From NCBI GenBank assembly GCA_900542255.1, contig UQMR01000024.1, positions 1 through 30,262 on the forward strand: a stretch of DNA of 30,262 nucleotides. The letters are read 5' to 3'. The DNA comes from an uncultured Porphyromonadaceae bacterium (GTDB taxonomy: Bacteria > Bacteroidota > Bacteroidia > Bacteroidales > Barnesiellaceae_A). Of the stretch, positions 1-7,955 are shown piece by piece (within the stretch, counting starts at the first letter, position 1; the number at the start of each line of letters is the position of its first letter). The notes beneath the pieces were generated by a model, which did not search any database, was not told the DNA's origin, and worked only from the letters and a program-made list of their open reading frames with translations. The position numbers and the translations under genes are program-made.

Positions 1-91
1 TACTGTAAGGTTTGGTGGGAATAACCTCTATTTTCCCGGGTTTGCCCTCTTTGTGATACCTGAGGGCCTCTTCTTTTAGATTTTCAGACAT
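1..91 (-). CDS. maeB: NADP-dependent malic enzyme, N-terminal fragment
   Basis: Only the first 30 codons lie in the window; the gene runs off the left edge. The ATG is the reverse complement of 89-91. The peptide begins MSENLKEEALRYH and continues with EGKPGKIEVIPTKPYS, the conserved start of the large bifunctional-type malic enzymes of Bacteroidales. These oxidatively decarboxylate malate to pyruvate in the cytoplasm, producing NADPH. The gene is divergent from the efflux operon starting at 326. The assignment rests on a short but characteristic N-terminus, so the family is likely, while the presence of the C-terminal phosphotransacetylase-like domain cannot be checked here. Confidence 0.75.
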   Translation of the reverse strand, partial: MSENLKEEALRYHKEGKPGKIEVIPTKPYS

Positions 92-148
92 GATTTATCG
101 TAGACTTATAGTTTTTTTCAACATATTACATAGAAGTAAAATCAGACA

Positions 149-156
149 CAAAAATA
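149..156 (-). promoter_or_regulatory. Candidate -7 element for the malic enzyme gene
   Basis: The minus strand reads TATTTTTG, a match to the Bacteroidota -7 consensus TAnnTTTG. It would give a leader of about 50 nt before the ATG at 91. No good -33 TTTG is found 19-21 nt upstream, so this is only half a promoter match. Confidence 0.35.
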
Positions 157-296
157 GTAATTTTATCACTTTTGCGTACGGCATTTATTTCTTTTTAATA
201 TCACGGTAATCTCGCTACGACTCGGGTGAGTGTTAAATTTGCAAAAGAACCCAAAAACACGCATACGAAAACTTTTTTTGTTTTTGTAGTTTTGTC

Positions 297-304
297 TACC
301 TTTG
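297..304 (+). promoter_or_regulatory. Candidate -7 element of the TetR/RND efflux operon
   Basis: TACCTTTG matches TAnnTTTG and lies about 20 nt before the ATG at 326. A second match, TAGTTTTG, is at 287-294 and a third, TAAATTTG, at 234-241; none has a well-spaced -33 TTTG. The area also carries short inverted repeats (CAAAAAC at 252-258 with GTTTTTG at 280-286; GTAG at 286-289 with CTAC at 296-299) that could be an operator for the adjacent TetR protein. The operator role is inference. Confidence 0.35.
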
Positions 305-325
305 CCGCTGCTTAATAATATCAGA

Positions 326-955
326 ATGAATACCGAATTGCAAAAATGTATTGTAAATAAAGCGACGTTGCTTTTCTATAAATTTGGCATAAAGTCTATT
401 ACAATGGACTATATAGCCAGTGAGTTAGGCATTTCGAAACGTACGCTTTATGAAAATTTCAAAAACAAAGATGCCCTCATCATTGCTTGTATGGAGCAAT
501 CCCGTGAGTCGTATCACAAACAATTTCAAGCTATTTCTGAAAGCAATATCAATACAATCGAGAAACTGGTACGCTACTATGAAGTTATTGTCGATTTTTA
601 TAACAACACGAGCCGTTCTTTCCAGCTCGATGTAGAGCGTATGCATTCAAAAGTCAATGAGGAGTATGAGAACTCACGCAACAAAGCCATCTTATACACA
701 CGTAACCTCTTGCGTAGTGGCGTTGAAGAGGGTCTTATCCGCAACGACATAGACATAGACCTCATATCTTTATTGTATAGTGACCAAATGGATTGGTTCA
801 GACGTTCTAAGGATATATACAAGTTGGAATATAAAATAAGCGAAATCTTAAAGAACATTGTTTTTATCTTTATCCGAGGTGTTGCTACCGAACAAGGGAA
901 CCACATCTTGGATAAGATTCTTGAAAATAAAAATAACATTCACGATAAACATTAA
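326..955 (+). CDS. TetR/AcrR-family transcriptional regulator of efflux operon
   Basis: This is a 209-residue DNA-binding regulator. Residues 5-50 form the TetR helix-turn-helix: the segment ITMDYIASELGISKRTLYENF is typical, followed by FKNKDALI. The rest is the helical ligand-binding and dimerisation domain, which differs in every subfamily and gives no ligand. The reading frame is open back to a TTG at 302, but that would overlap the -7 element, so ATG 326 is preferred. The stop is 13 nt before the tolC-like gene, so it is the first gene of the efflux operon and probably represses it. Length is normal for the family (about 200 residues). Confidence 0.85.
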   Translation: MNTELQKCIVNKATLLFYKFGIKSITMDYIASELGISKRTLYENFKNKDALIIACMEQSRESYHKQFQAISESNINTIEKLVRYYEVIVDFYNNTSRSFQLDVERMHSKVNEEYENSRNKAILYTRNLLRSGVEEGLIRNDIDIDLISLLYSDQMDWFRRSKDIYKLEYKISEILKNIVFIFIRGVATEQGNHILDKILENKNNIHDKH

Positions 956-968
956 TAAACTACCGAGT

Positions 969-2435
969 ATGAAAAAAAGGCTGAGTATCTGGATTGCGAT
1001 TGCATGTATGTCGGGTGGCATTGCTGCATCGGCACAATATATGCAGAGTACCGATTCGGTATTGGTACTGAATAAAGAGAAGGCTTTGACCATCGCTTTA
1101 AGCGAAAACCCGACCATAAAAATTGCAGATATCGAAATAAAGAAGAAAGATTATACCAAACGCGAGTCTATTGCCGGATTACTCCCTCAAATAGATGCTG
1201 CTGCATCATATAGCCGTACATTGAAAAAGCAACAAATGTATATGTCGGGCGGCTCTTTCGACATGGGAAGCATCATGGAATCTTTTTTAGGCCCTATATA
1301 TAAAGAGTTGGGCATTCCTATGCCCGACAGCGGTTCATCCTCCTTCTCTTCTCCAGAAGAGGGCTTTGAAGTGGGCTTGGATAATACCTATTCCATGGGC
1401 TTTACGGCGACACTGCCCATTATCGCCCCTCAATTATGGAAGAGCTTAGGTATAAATGAAATAGATATACAGACCTCTGTCGAGGCTGCCCGCTCGTCGC
1501 GGCTGTCGCTCGTCAATCAGGTTGAAAAGGCCTATTACAATCTGATGCTATGCCAAGACTCATATAAAGTAATAAAGGACCAATACGACAATGCCAAGCT
1601 CAATGCCGAAACATATAAAAAACAATATGAGCAAGGTACGGCATCGGAATATGACGTATTGCGTGCCGAAGTAGCTGTTCACAACATAGAGCCTTCGCTC
1701 CTCTCGGCCGAGAATGCCGTCCGGTTGGTTAAGCTGCAATTGAAAGTCCTCTTGGGCATTGACAACAACATCGATATCGTAGTAGACGACAACCTCTCCA
1801 ATTATGAGGAAAATATGTATGACATAACCATGAGATTAGACCTGTCGCTCGAGAACAATACCGATTTAAGGACATTAGACCTGCAAACCAAGATGTTGGA
1901 GAAAACAGTCACCTTGCAGAAATTCGCCTATATTCCCACGTTGGCAGCCCAGTTCAATTACAGTTGGATTTCTATGACCGACGGTTCTCCTTTTAAAGAT
2001 TTCCGATGGAATCCCTATTCGACGGTAGCACTATCCCTGCAAATCCCCATATTTTCGGGCGGAGCCCGCTACTATCGTGTAAAACAGGCGCAAGCCAATG
2101 TAGCGCAGATGGGATTTCAACGCGACAACCTTGAACGCAACCTCAATATGCAGTTGGAGTCGCAAATAGATGCCATAGAAAAGTGTGTAAAACAGATAGG
2201 CTCGAACAAGTTGGGCGTAACGCAAGCCGAAAAGGCATATGCCATTATGCAAAAAAGTTTCGAGATAGGTTCGGCAACCTTTGTCACCCTCAATGATGCC
2301 GAGTTAGCCCTTACGAGTGCAAAACTGTCATACAATCAAGCTATCTATGATTTTCTTGCAGCAATTAGCGATGTCAATTTGTTGCTGGGAAATACCGATT
2401 TAAGCAAATACGAAACACAACAAACCGATAAATAA
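969..2435 (+). CDS. TolC-family outer membrane efflux channel
   Basis: This 488-residue protein is the outer-membrane factor of a tripartite efflux pump. ATG 969 opens a typical signal peptide (MKKRLSIWIAIACMSGGIAA, cut near ASAQ); an upstream in-frame start at 858 would lie inside the TetR gene and is rejected. Two OEP repeats are visible: a first half with long helices around residues 150-260 (VEKAYYNLMLCQDSYKVIKD, then YEQGTASEYDVLRAEV) and a second half with the mirrored motif SFEIGSATFVTLNDAELALT. These helices build the periplasmic tunnel, and the strands between them the beta-barrel. It is followed 15 nt later by the adaptor gene. The substrate cannot be read from the sequence. Confidence 0.9.
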   Translation: MKKRLSIWIAIACMSGGIAASAQYMQSTDSVLVLNKEKALTIALSENPTIKIADIEIKKKDYTKRESIAGLLPQIDAAASYSRTLKKQQMYMSGGSFDMGSIMESFLGPIYKELGIPMPDSGSSSFSSPEEGFEVGLDNTYSMGFTATLPIIAPQLWKSLGINEIDIQTSVEAARSSRLSLVNQVEKAYYNLMLCQDSYKVIKDQYDNAKLNAETYKKQYEQGTASEYDVLRAEVAVHNIEPSLLSAENAVRLVKLQLKVLLGIDNNIDIVVDDNLSNYEENMYDITMRLDLSLENNTDLRTLDLQTKMLEKTVTLQKFAYIPTLAAQFNYSWISMTDGSPFKDFRWNPYSTVALSLQIPIFSGGARYYRVKQAQANVAQMGFQRDNLERNLNMQLESQIDAIEKCVKQIGSNKLGVTQAEKAYAIMQKSFEIGSATFVTLNDAELALTSAKLSYNQAIYDFLAAISDVNLLLGNTDLSKYETQQTDK

Positions 2436-2450
2436 TAACTGACAACTAAT

Positions 2451-3473
2451 ATGATAAGTATGAAAAAGTCTATCCCGTTTACATTGGCAGCCATTGGCAC
2501 AAGCCTCTTTTTCTATGCTTGTACGGGCGAGAAAACCGAGCAGAAACAAGAAGATACCATAGAGTTTGTTAAGATAGAGACTGTAACAGAGCAAAGCGTG
2601 CCGCAAATAATGACCTACACGGCCACGGTGCAACCCGACAAACGCAATGCAATCAGTTCGTCTACACCCAACCGTATCAAGAAACTGTATGTCGAAATAG
2701 GCGACCGTGTAAAGAAAGGGCAACCTCTTGTCGAACTCGACGCCTCCAATATAACCCAGCAGAAGGTACAGCTCGACAATATAGAGCTCGAGTATAACCG
2801 TACCCGTGAATTGGTCGCTGTGGGCGGTGCATCGCAACAACAGCTCGACCAAATCCGCACGCAATACGAGGCTACAAAAAGTGCCTATGACAACTTGCTG
2901 GAAAATACCACCCTTCTATGCCCTGTCAATGGAGTGGTAACAGCCCGAAATTATGACGAGGGGGATATGGCCTCTGGTGCAATTCTTACGGTTATGCAAA
3001 TCAACCCTGTAAAGATTGTAATCAATGTATCGGAGCAAGAGTTCCCGAAAGTAAAATTGGGTATGCCCATACAAATAAAATTAGATGTCTATGGCGATGA
3101 GATTTTCCAAGGGAAAGTATCGCTCATATATCCTACCATCAACGAATCTACCCGTACGTTTGGCGTAGAAGTGGAAATCCCCAATGGCGACCAGCGTATT
3201 CGACCGGGAATGTTTGCCCGTGCAACGGTAGACTATGGTTCTGTAAACCGAGTAGTGGTTCCCGATAGAGCTGTTATAAAAAGAGCCGGTTCGGGCGACC
3301 GATATGTATATATATATAACAATGACGGCACCGTTTCCTATGAAAAAGTAGAGCTGGGACGCCACCTCGATGATACATACGAGCTGATTTCGGGCGTTGA
3401 AAACAATGCGCAAGTAGTGGTTGCCGGGCAAACACGACTCACAGATGGTGCAAAAGTCAAGGTGTTGGAATAA
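2451..3473 (+). CDS. RND efflux periplasmic adaptor (membrane fusion protein)
   Basis: This protein of about 340 residues links the inner-membrane pump to the TolC-like channel. A hydrophobic N-terminus ends in FFYAC, a weak lipobox, so it is probably lipid-anchored. A second ATG at 2460 (MKKSIPFTL) is an equally good start and gives 337 residues. The barrel-sandwich (lipoyl-like) halves are visible: KKLYVEIGDRVKKGQPLVEL near residue 80 and LLCPVNGVVTARNYDEGDMA near residue 160, flanking a helical hairpin (TQQKVQLDNIELEYNRTREL). The beta-barrel and membrane-proximal domains follow (PGMFARATVDYG, ending in VVVAGQTRLTDGAKVKV). It lies between the channel and pump genes, in the usual order. Confidence 0.92.
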   Translation: MISMKKSIPFTLAAIGTSLFFYACTGEKTEQKQEDTIEFVKIETVTEQSVPQIMTYTATVQPDKRNAISSSTPNRIKKLYVEIGDRVKKGQPLVELDASNITQQKVQLDNIELEYNRTRELVAVGGASQQQLDQIRTQYEATKSAYDNLLENTTLLCPVNGVVTARNYDEGDMASGAILTVMQINPVKIVINVSEQEFPKVKLGMPIQIKLDVYGDEIFQGKVSLIYPTINESTRTFGVEVEIPNGDQRIRPGMFARATVDYGSVNRVVVPDRAVIKRAGSGDRYVYIYNNDGTVSYEKVELGRHLDDTYELISGVENNAQVVVAGQTRLTDGAKVKVLE

Positions 3474-3508
3474 ATAAGTGAAAATACAAATAGAAAAAAC
3501 CTTGTATC

Positions 3509-6500
3509 ATGAGCTTATATGAAGGTGCGGTAAAGAAACCGATTATGACATCACTGTGCTTTGTCGCAGTGGCTATATTGGGACTTTTCTCTCTGCAAAA
3601 GTTGCCTATCGACTTATATCCCGATGTTGAGATGAATGTGGTGATGGTCATGACGGCCTATCCCGGAGCAAGTGCCGCCGACATCGAGACCAACATAACT
3701 CGACCGTTGGAGAATGCCTTGAATGCCGTGAGTGACTTGAAGCACTTGACATCCGAATCGAGGGAAAATATGTCATTGATAACGCTCGAATTTGAATACG
3801 GCAATGATATTGATGTGCTTACCAATGATGTGCGGGATAAACTCGATATGGTGAAATCCGACTTGCCCGACGACTCGGAAAATCCCATTATCTTCAAGTT
3901 CAGCAGCGACATGATTCCTATTATTATCTTGTCGGTACAGGCCAATGAGAGCATGCCCGCATTGTACAAGATACTGGATGATGCCGTGGCTACGCCTTTG
4001 GCTCGTATCAATGGGGTAGGGTCGGTATCCATTTCGGGAGCGCCCGAGCGTGAGATACAGATATATGTCGACCCCAACAAACTCGAAGCCTACAACCTCA
4101 CAGTCGAGAGCATTTCGTCTATTATAGGTGCAGAAAACATGAATGTGCCGGGCGGTACGTTCGATATAGGCTCCGATACATACACGTTGCGTGTAGAAGG
4201 CGAATTTTCAGACCCGCGGCAAATGGAAGATATTGTCGTGGGAACATTCAAGGGACAAACGATATATCTGCGCGATGTAGCGGTAGTAAACGATTCTGTG
4301 GAAGAACGCGCACAAGAGGCGTACAACAACGGTGAGCAAGGTGCTACCATTGTCATACAAAAACAGACGGGTGCCAACTCGGTACAGATTTCTGATGCCG
4401 TAAAAGCCGCTATTCCCCGGTTGCAGAAAAACCTGCCCAAAGACGTGAAACTCGATGTTATCGTAGATACATCAGACAATATACATAATACCATCAACGG
4501 ATTGGCAGAGACTATCCTCTATGCCATGCTCTTCGTGACGTTGGTAGTATTCATCTTCCTGGGACGTTGGCGGGCTACGATTATTGTAGTCATTACGATT
4601 CCCATATCTTTGATAGCGTCATTTATATATCTGTTCATCACAGACAGTTCTATCAATATCATATCACTGTCGGCATTGTCGGTGGCAATCGGTATGGTGG
4701 TGGACGATGCCATTGTGGTACTTGAAAATGTCACCAACCATATAGAGCGGGGCAGTGAGCCACGGCAAGCAGCCGTACATGGTACCAATGAGGTTGCCAT
4801 CTCGGTTATAGCATCTACACTGACGCTTATCTGCGTATTTTTCCCTCTGACGCTTATCGAAGGCATGACCGGCGTACTTTTCAAAGAGCTGGGTTGGATG
4901 GTGACAATCATCATGACCATGTCTATTATATGCGCCTTGACGCTGACTCCTATGCTATGCTCCAAGCTGCTACGGCTTCAAAAGAAACGCTCCAAGTCGT
5001 TTCTCCGTTTCTATGGGCCGATAGAAAAAGCTCTCAATGCATTGGATAAAGGTTATGGTAAGATGCTGCACTGGGCAGTAGCGCATCGCAAAACGGTGAT
5101 AGCAGCCTGTGCCGGCTTCTTTATTGCCAGCTTATTCCTTACACAATTTATAGGCAGCGAGTTTATGCCTTCGCAAGACAACTCTCGTATAGGTATTACT
5201 ATGGAGACACCCATAGGTACACGTACCGAAATATCGCGCGAACTGGCCTTGAATCTCTATCACAGGTGGATGGAAAAATTCCCCGAAATGGAGAAGGTCA
5301 GCTTTACTGTCGGGCAGGCAAGTACCGACAATACATTCGCCTCGCTCTCCGATAACGGTTCGTACATTATCACATTCGATATAAGATTGTGCGACCCCAA
5401 TGAGCGGAAACGCTCATTGCAAGAGATCTGCGATTTGTTACGCGAAGATTTGGTTTTATTCCCGGAGGTAAAGAAAGCGGAAGTAAAATTGGGTGGCGGT
5501 ATGGCTATGATGGGCGGACAGGCTACGCTCGATTATGAAATATACGGGTATGATTTTGCTACAAGCGATACATTGGCCAACAAGCTGGTAAATATATTGA
5601 GCAATATAAAAGGGTGTTCCGAGGTACACATAAGCCGCAACGACTACCAACCCGAGTATCAGGTAGATTTCGATAGGGAAAAGCTCGCTCTTTACGGACT
5701 GAACCTCTCTACGGCAGCCATGTATCTGCGTAACCGCATCAACGGCTCCGTTGCATCGCAATACCGTGAAGACGGAGATGAATATGACATTAAAGTGATG
5801 TATGCACCGGAGTTCCGCACATCGATAGCCGATATAGAAAACATCCTCATATACAATAACCAGGGAAATGCCGTACGGGTAAAAGATGTGGGAACTGTTG
5901 TAGAACGTTTTGCACCGCCTACGATTGAACGAAAAGACCGCTCGCGTGTCAATACCGTGTCGGCAGTCATTTCGGGCGTAGCCATGAGCGAAGTCGTGAA
6001 AGAAGCGGCCGTAGAGATAGACAAAATAGAGATGCCGGCCGGATTCAATATTGAGTTGTCGGGTACATACGAAGATCAACAAGATTCGTTTAATGATCTG
6101 TTTATGCTGTTGATACTCATCATTTTGCTTGTCTATATAGTCATGGCGGCTCAATTCGAATCTCTCAAAAATCCCTTCCTTATCATGTTCTCTATACCCT
6201 TTGCTCTATCGGGTGTATTCATAGCCTTGTCTTTGACAGGCAATACGCTCAATATGATGTCTATGATAGGTATAATCATGCTTATAGGTATAGTCGTGAA
6301 AAATGGTATTGTGCTCATAGACTATATATCACTCAATCGCGAAAGGGGCATGGGCATACGTCAAGCTGTTGTACACGGAGGTGAGTCGAGGTTGCGCCCG
6401 GTATTGATGACCACCATGACTACTATTCTGGGTATGGTTCCCATGGCGATAAGCCACAGCGAAGGTGCCGAGATGTGGCGTCCTATGGCGGTGTCGGTAA

Positions 6501-6649
6501 TAGGAGGCCTTACCATATCGACCATCCTTACACTTATCCTTATACCGGTATTGTATAGTTCGGTTGCAGGAAGCGAAGTAAAAAGCAACCGCAAGAAATT
6601 CCACAAGAAACTACGCCGCAGGGCAGAACTGAAAGCCGCAGGCTTATAA
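3509..6649 (+). CDS. RND-family efflux pump, HAE1-like inner membrane permease
   Basis: At 1046 residues this has the full length expected of AcrB-type pumps, which use the proton gradient to expel drugs or other amphiphiles. Twelve membrane segments are expected. The N-terminus (YEGAVKKPIMTSLCFVAVAI) is typical of pumps in this phylum. The proton-relay residues are present: the paired Asp in GMVVDDAIVVLENV (transmembrane helix 4) and the Lys in GIVVKNGIVLIDY (helix 10). The helix-4 signature is of the HAE1 rather than the heavy-metal type. Porter-domain text such as YPGASAADIE and ERKDRSRVNTVSAVISG is recognisable. It lies 35 nt after the adaptor. Substrate range is unknown. Confidence 0.93.
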   Translation: MSLYEGAVKKPIMTSLCFVAVAILGLFSLQKLPIDLYPDVEMNVVMVMTAYPGASAADIETNITRPLENALNAVSDLKHLTSESRENMSLITLEFEYGNDIDVLTNDVRDKLDMVKSDLPDDSENPIIFKFSSDMIPIIILSVQANESMPALYKILDDAVATPLARINGVGSVSISGAPEREIQIYVDPNKLEAYNLTVESISSIIGAENMNVPGGTFDIGSDTYTLRVEGEFSDPRQMEDIVVGTFKGQTIYLRDVAVVNDSVEERAQEAYNNGEQGATIVIQKQTGANSVQISDAVKAAIPRLQKNLPKDVKLDVIVDTSDNIHNTINGLAETILYAMLFVTLVVFIFLGRWRATIIVVITIPISLIASFIYLFITDSSINIISLSALSVAIGMVVDDAIVVLENVTNHIERGSEPRQAAVHGTNEVAISVIASTLTLICVFFPLTLIEGMTGVLFKELGWMVTIIMTMSIICALTLTPMLCSKLLRLQKKRSKSFLRFYGPIEKALNALDKGYGKMLHWAVAHRKTVIAACAGFFIASLFLTQFIGSEFMPSQDNSRIGITMETPIGTRTEISRELALNLYHRWMEKFPEMEKVSFTVGQASTDNTFASLSDNGSYIITFDIRLCDPNERKRSLQEICDLLREDLVLFPEVKKAEVKLGGGMAMMGGQATLDYEIYGYDFATSDTLANKLVNILSNIKGCSEVHISRNDYQPEYQVDFDREKLALYGLNLSTAAMYLRNRINGSVASQYREDGDEYDIKVMYAPEFRTSIADIENILIYNNQGNAVRVKDVGTVVERFAPPTIERKDRSRVNTVSAVISGVAMSEVVKEAAVEIDKIEMPAGFNIELSGTYEDQQDSFNDLFMLLILIILLVYIVMAAQFESLKNPFLIMFSIPFALSGVFIALSLTGNTLNMMSMIGIIMLIGIVVKNGIVLIDYISLNRERGMGIRQAVVHGGESRLRPVLMTTMTTILGMVPMAISHSEGAEMWRPMAVSVIGGLTISTILTLILIPVLYSSVAGSEVKSNRKKFHKKLRRRAELKAAGL

Positions 6650-6657
6650 TAAATTTT

Positions 6658-6691
6658 ATTCGGGTATAGGCATCAGTGCCTATGCCCGAAT
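6658..6691 (+). terminator. Strong hairpin between the RND gene and the PII-like gene
   Basis: A 15-bp stem (6658-6672 with 6677-6691, one G-U pair) closes a 4-nt TCAG loop, starting about 9 nt after the pump stop codon. There is no T-run after it, and the next gene begins 18 nt later on the same strand. It is therefore better read as an mRNA-stabilising or attenuating hairpin than as a full terminator. The hairpin is seen directly; the role is inferred. Confidence 0.6.
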
Positions 6692-6709
6692 CCAATAGAA
6701 TAACATGTT

Positions 6710-7003
6710 ATGAAATCTATCCTTATTACATTTGACCAAGCATACTATAACCGCATAATAGATGTACTCGACAAAAACAATTGTCGTGGATTCAGTTATT
6801 TCGAGCAAGTTCAGGGTAGGGGAAGCAAAACGGGCAATCCTCACTATGGCAGCCACGCATGGCCGTCGATGTGCTCGGCTATCATTACCATTGTTCCCGA
6901 CGATAAGGTAAAACCTATCTTGGCACAGTTGCACGAAATGGACGAAGAGACACAACAGTTAGGCTTACGGGCATTCGTGTGGAACATAGAAGAAAGTATC
7001 TGA
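6710..7003 (+). CDS. Small PII-like protein at the end of the efflux operon
   Basis: This 97-residue protein resembles the PII/CutA-like superfamily, small trimers with a ferredoxin-like fold. The pattern fits beta-alpha-beta-beta-alpha-beta: KSILITFDQ, then a helix YYNRIIDVLDKNNCRGF, strand SYFEQVQGRG, strand SAIITIVPDD, helix KVKPILAQLHEMDEETQQ, and final strand LRAFVWNIEESI. The Gly- and His-rich stretch (GSKTGNPHYGSHAWPSMCS) takes the place of the T-loop and might bind metal or a small ligand. It has no signal peptide. Its position 60 nt behind an RND pump suggests it senses a ligand for, or regulates, that pump; PII-like proteins linked to efflux genes are known. The exact subfamily is uncertain. 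Confidence 0.6.
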   Translation: MKSILITFDQAYYNRIIDVLDKNNCRGFSYFEQVQGRGSKTGNPHYGSHAWPSMCSAIITIVPDDKVKPILAQLHEMDEETQQLGLRAFVWNIEESI

Positions 7004-7102
7004 CATGGGCAGACTCTTTCTGCTTACCATAAATTGTGTCCATGTCGGGCCACAATAGAGTTGCAGCCGGTCATTTACAATAGGCAACAGCTGCATACAT
7101 TG

Positions 7103-7121
7103 GGCAGAATAGGATTCTGCC
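7103..7121 (+). other. Perfect 8-bp hairpin upstream of the Cys-rich exported protein
   Basis: GGCAGAAT (7103-7110) and ATTCTGCC (7114-7121) form a perfect stem with a 3-nt loop, ending 18 nt before the ATG at 7140. It could be the terminator of the efflux operon (no T-run) or a leader structure of the next gene. The function is not known. Confidence 0.4.
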
Positions 7122-7139
7122 TGAAACTCTCTCTAAACG

Positions 7140-7397
7140 ATGAAACGAAGCATAATCATAACATGGCTGTTGCTGGCAGGTATATGTGTCAGCAACAGCC
7201 ATGAAGCTTTGACACAGGAGAGCACACTCTCGGTGCAAACAGAGAGGGTATATATCTGCGTAAGTAAAAATGCAAAGCGCTACCATTGCACCAAGAAGTG
7301 CAAAGGGCTACGCAATTGCAAGCACGAAATAGAAGCCGTTGCTCTTGAAGATGCGCGGAAAAGAGGTTTCACGCCTTGTAAAATTTGTTATCGATAA
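7140..7397 (+). CDS. Small exported Cys-rich protein of unknown function
   Basis: This 85-residue protein starts with a signal peptide (MKRSIIITWLLLAGICVS). The mature part carries YICVSKNAKRYHCTKKCKG, then LRNCKHEIEAVALEDARKRG, and ends FTPCKICYR. The YHC-x3-C-x5-C cluster and the final C-x2-C resemble the short metal-binding tail found after nuclease and other secreted domains in many bacteria (consensus like YHxxxC...A...GYxPCxxC), here standing alone. Zinc binding is plausible by analogy only. It lies 136 nt after the PII-like gene and may or may not share its transcript. A 14-bp palindrome overlaps its stop codon. Confidence 0.6.
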   Translation: MKRSIIITWLLLAGICVSNSHEALTQESTLSVQTERVYICVSKNAKRYHCTKKCKGLRNCKHEIEAVALEDARKRGFTPCKICYR

Positions 7398-7399
7398 CA
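7386..7399. repeat. 14-bp perfect palindrome over a stop codon
   Basis: TGTTATCGATAACA is its own reverse complement and contains the TAA stop (7395-7397) of the Cys-rich protein. It is followed by another inverted repeat: ATAGCATAT at 7423-7431 and ATATGCTAT at 7447-7455, a 9-bp stem with a 15-nt loop. Either could terminate transcription; neither has a clear T-run. Confidence 0.4.
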
Positions 7400-7636
7400 C
7401 CATCCAATACAACGCGCGACACATAGCATATCAAAAACGCATGGTAATATGCTATTTATCTGCCAGATAAGTGGAAAATGAGTATTTCGGCAACAGCTTC
7501 CTGATTATTTCTCCAATTCGTACACCTCATAATTATACGTAAGTCATACGGTGACACCGATATTTCGTTGCCATTCGACATATCACGTTGAATATGTGCG
7601 TCATGGTCGTGTAGATGAATCTGTTTAGAAATCATT

Positions 7637-7667
7637 ATTGTTATAGCTGATTGGGGTACTATATTTG
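7637..7667 (+). promoter_or_regulatory. Candidate Bacteroidota promoter in the intergenic region
   Basis: ATTG ending at 7640, a 19-nt gap and TATATTTG at 7660-7667 match the TTG-N19-21-TAnnTTTG pattern. The start site would be near 7675. No gene begins until 7956, so it would make either a 280-nt leader or a separate small RNA. Chance matches are likely in AT-rich DNA. Confidence 0.3.
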
Positions 7668-7877
7668 TTATAAATGAATGACCATCATTGCTATAATAAA
7701 TGAATAGGCAATATCTTTTTTATAACTAAATAGTGGCTGCTGTCACCGCCTAAAGAGGGCAATTGCAATCACATCCATTTGTGAAATAGAATGAGTCTCA
7801 GTATGTCCTGCTGTATTCCATATACCTATTTAACATAATATGAATTATAGAACAAACGAGGGAAAGGAAATAAATAC

Positions 7878-7885
7878 TATTTTTG
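7878..7885 (+). promoter_or_regulatory. Candidate -7 element for the methyltransferase gene
   Basis: TATTTTTG matches TAnnTTTG about 70 nt before the ATG at 7956. No -33 TTTG is seen at the right distance. Confidence 0.35.
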
Positions 7886-7955
7886 CATATAAATTCTATT
7901 AAAGGGGTTCTCTTGCAAGAGAGCTATCACACAAAAAGCAACGACACGAGCAGAT

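Larger units (their letters stand above)
7398..7955. other. 558-bp intergenic region without a recognisable gene
   Basis: No open frame of convincing length is present on either strand. It holds the 9-bp hairpin at 7423-7455, a direct repeat ATAAATGAAT at 7670-7679 and 7696-7705, a candidate promoter at 7637-7667, and a -7-like element next to the methyltransferase gene at 7878-7885. The region is AT-rich compared with the flanking genes. A small RNA or a decayed gene is possible, but neither is shown. Confidence 0.5.

Noticed and set aside
5456..6154. 232-codon open frame on the minus strand
   Set aside because: It is a shadow of the RND pump gene, with a His/Tyr/Cys-rich composition typical of antisense frames.
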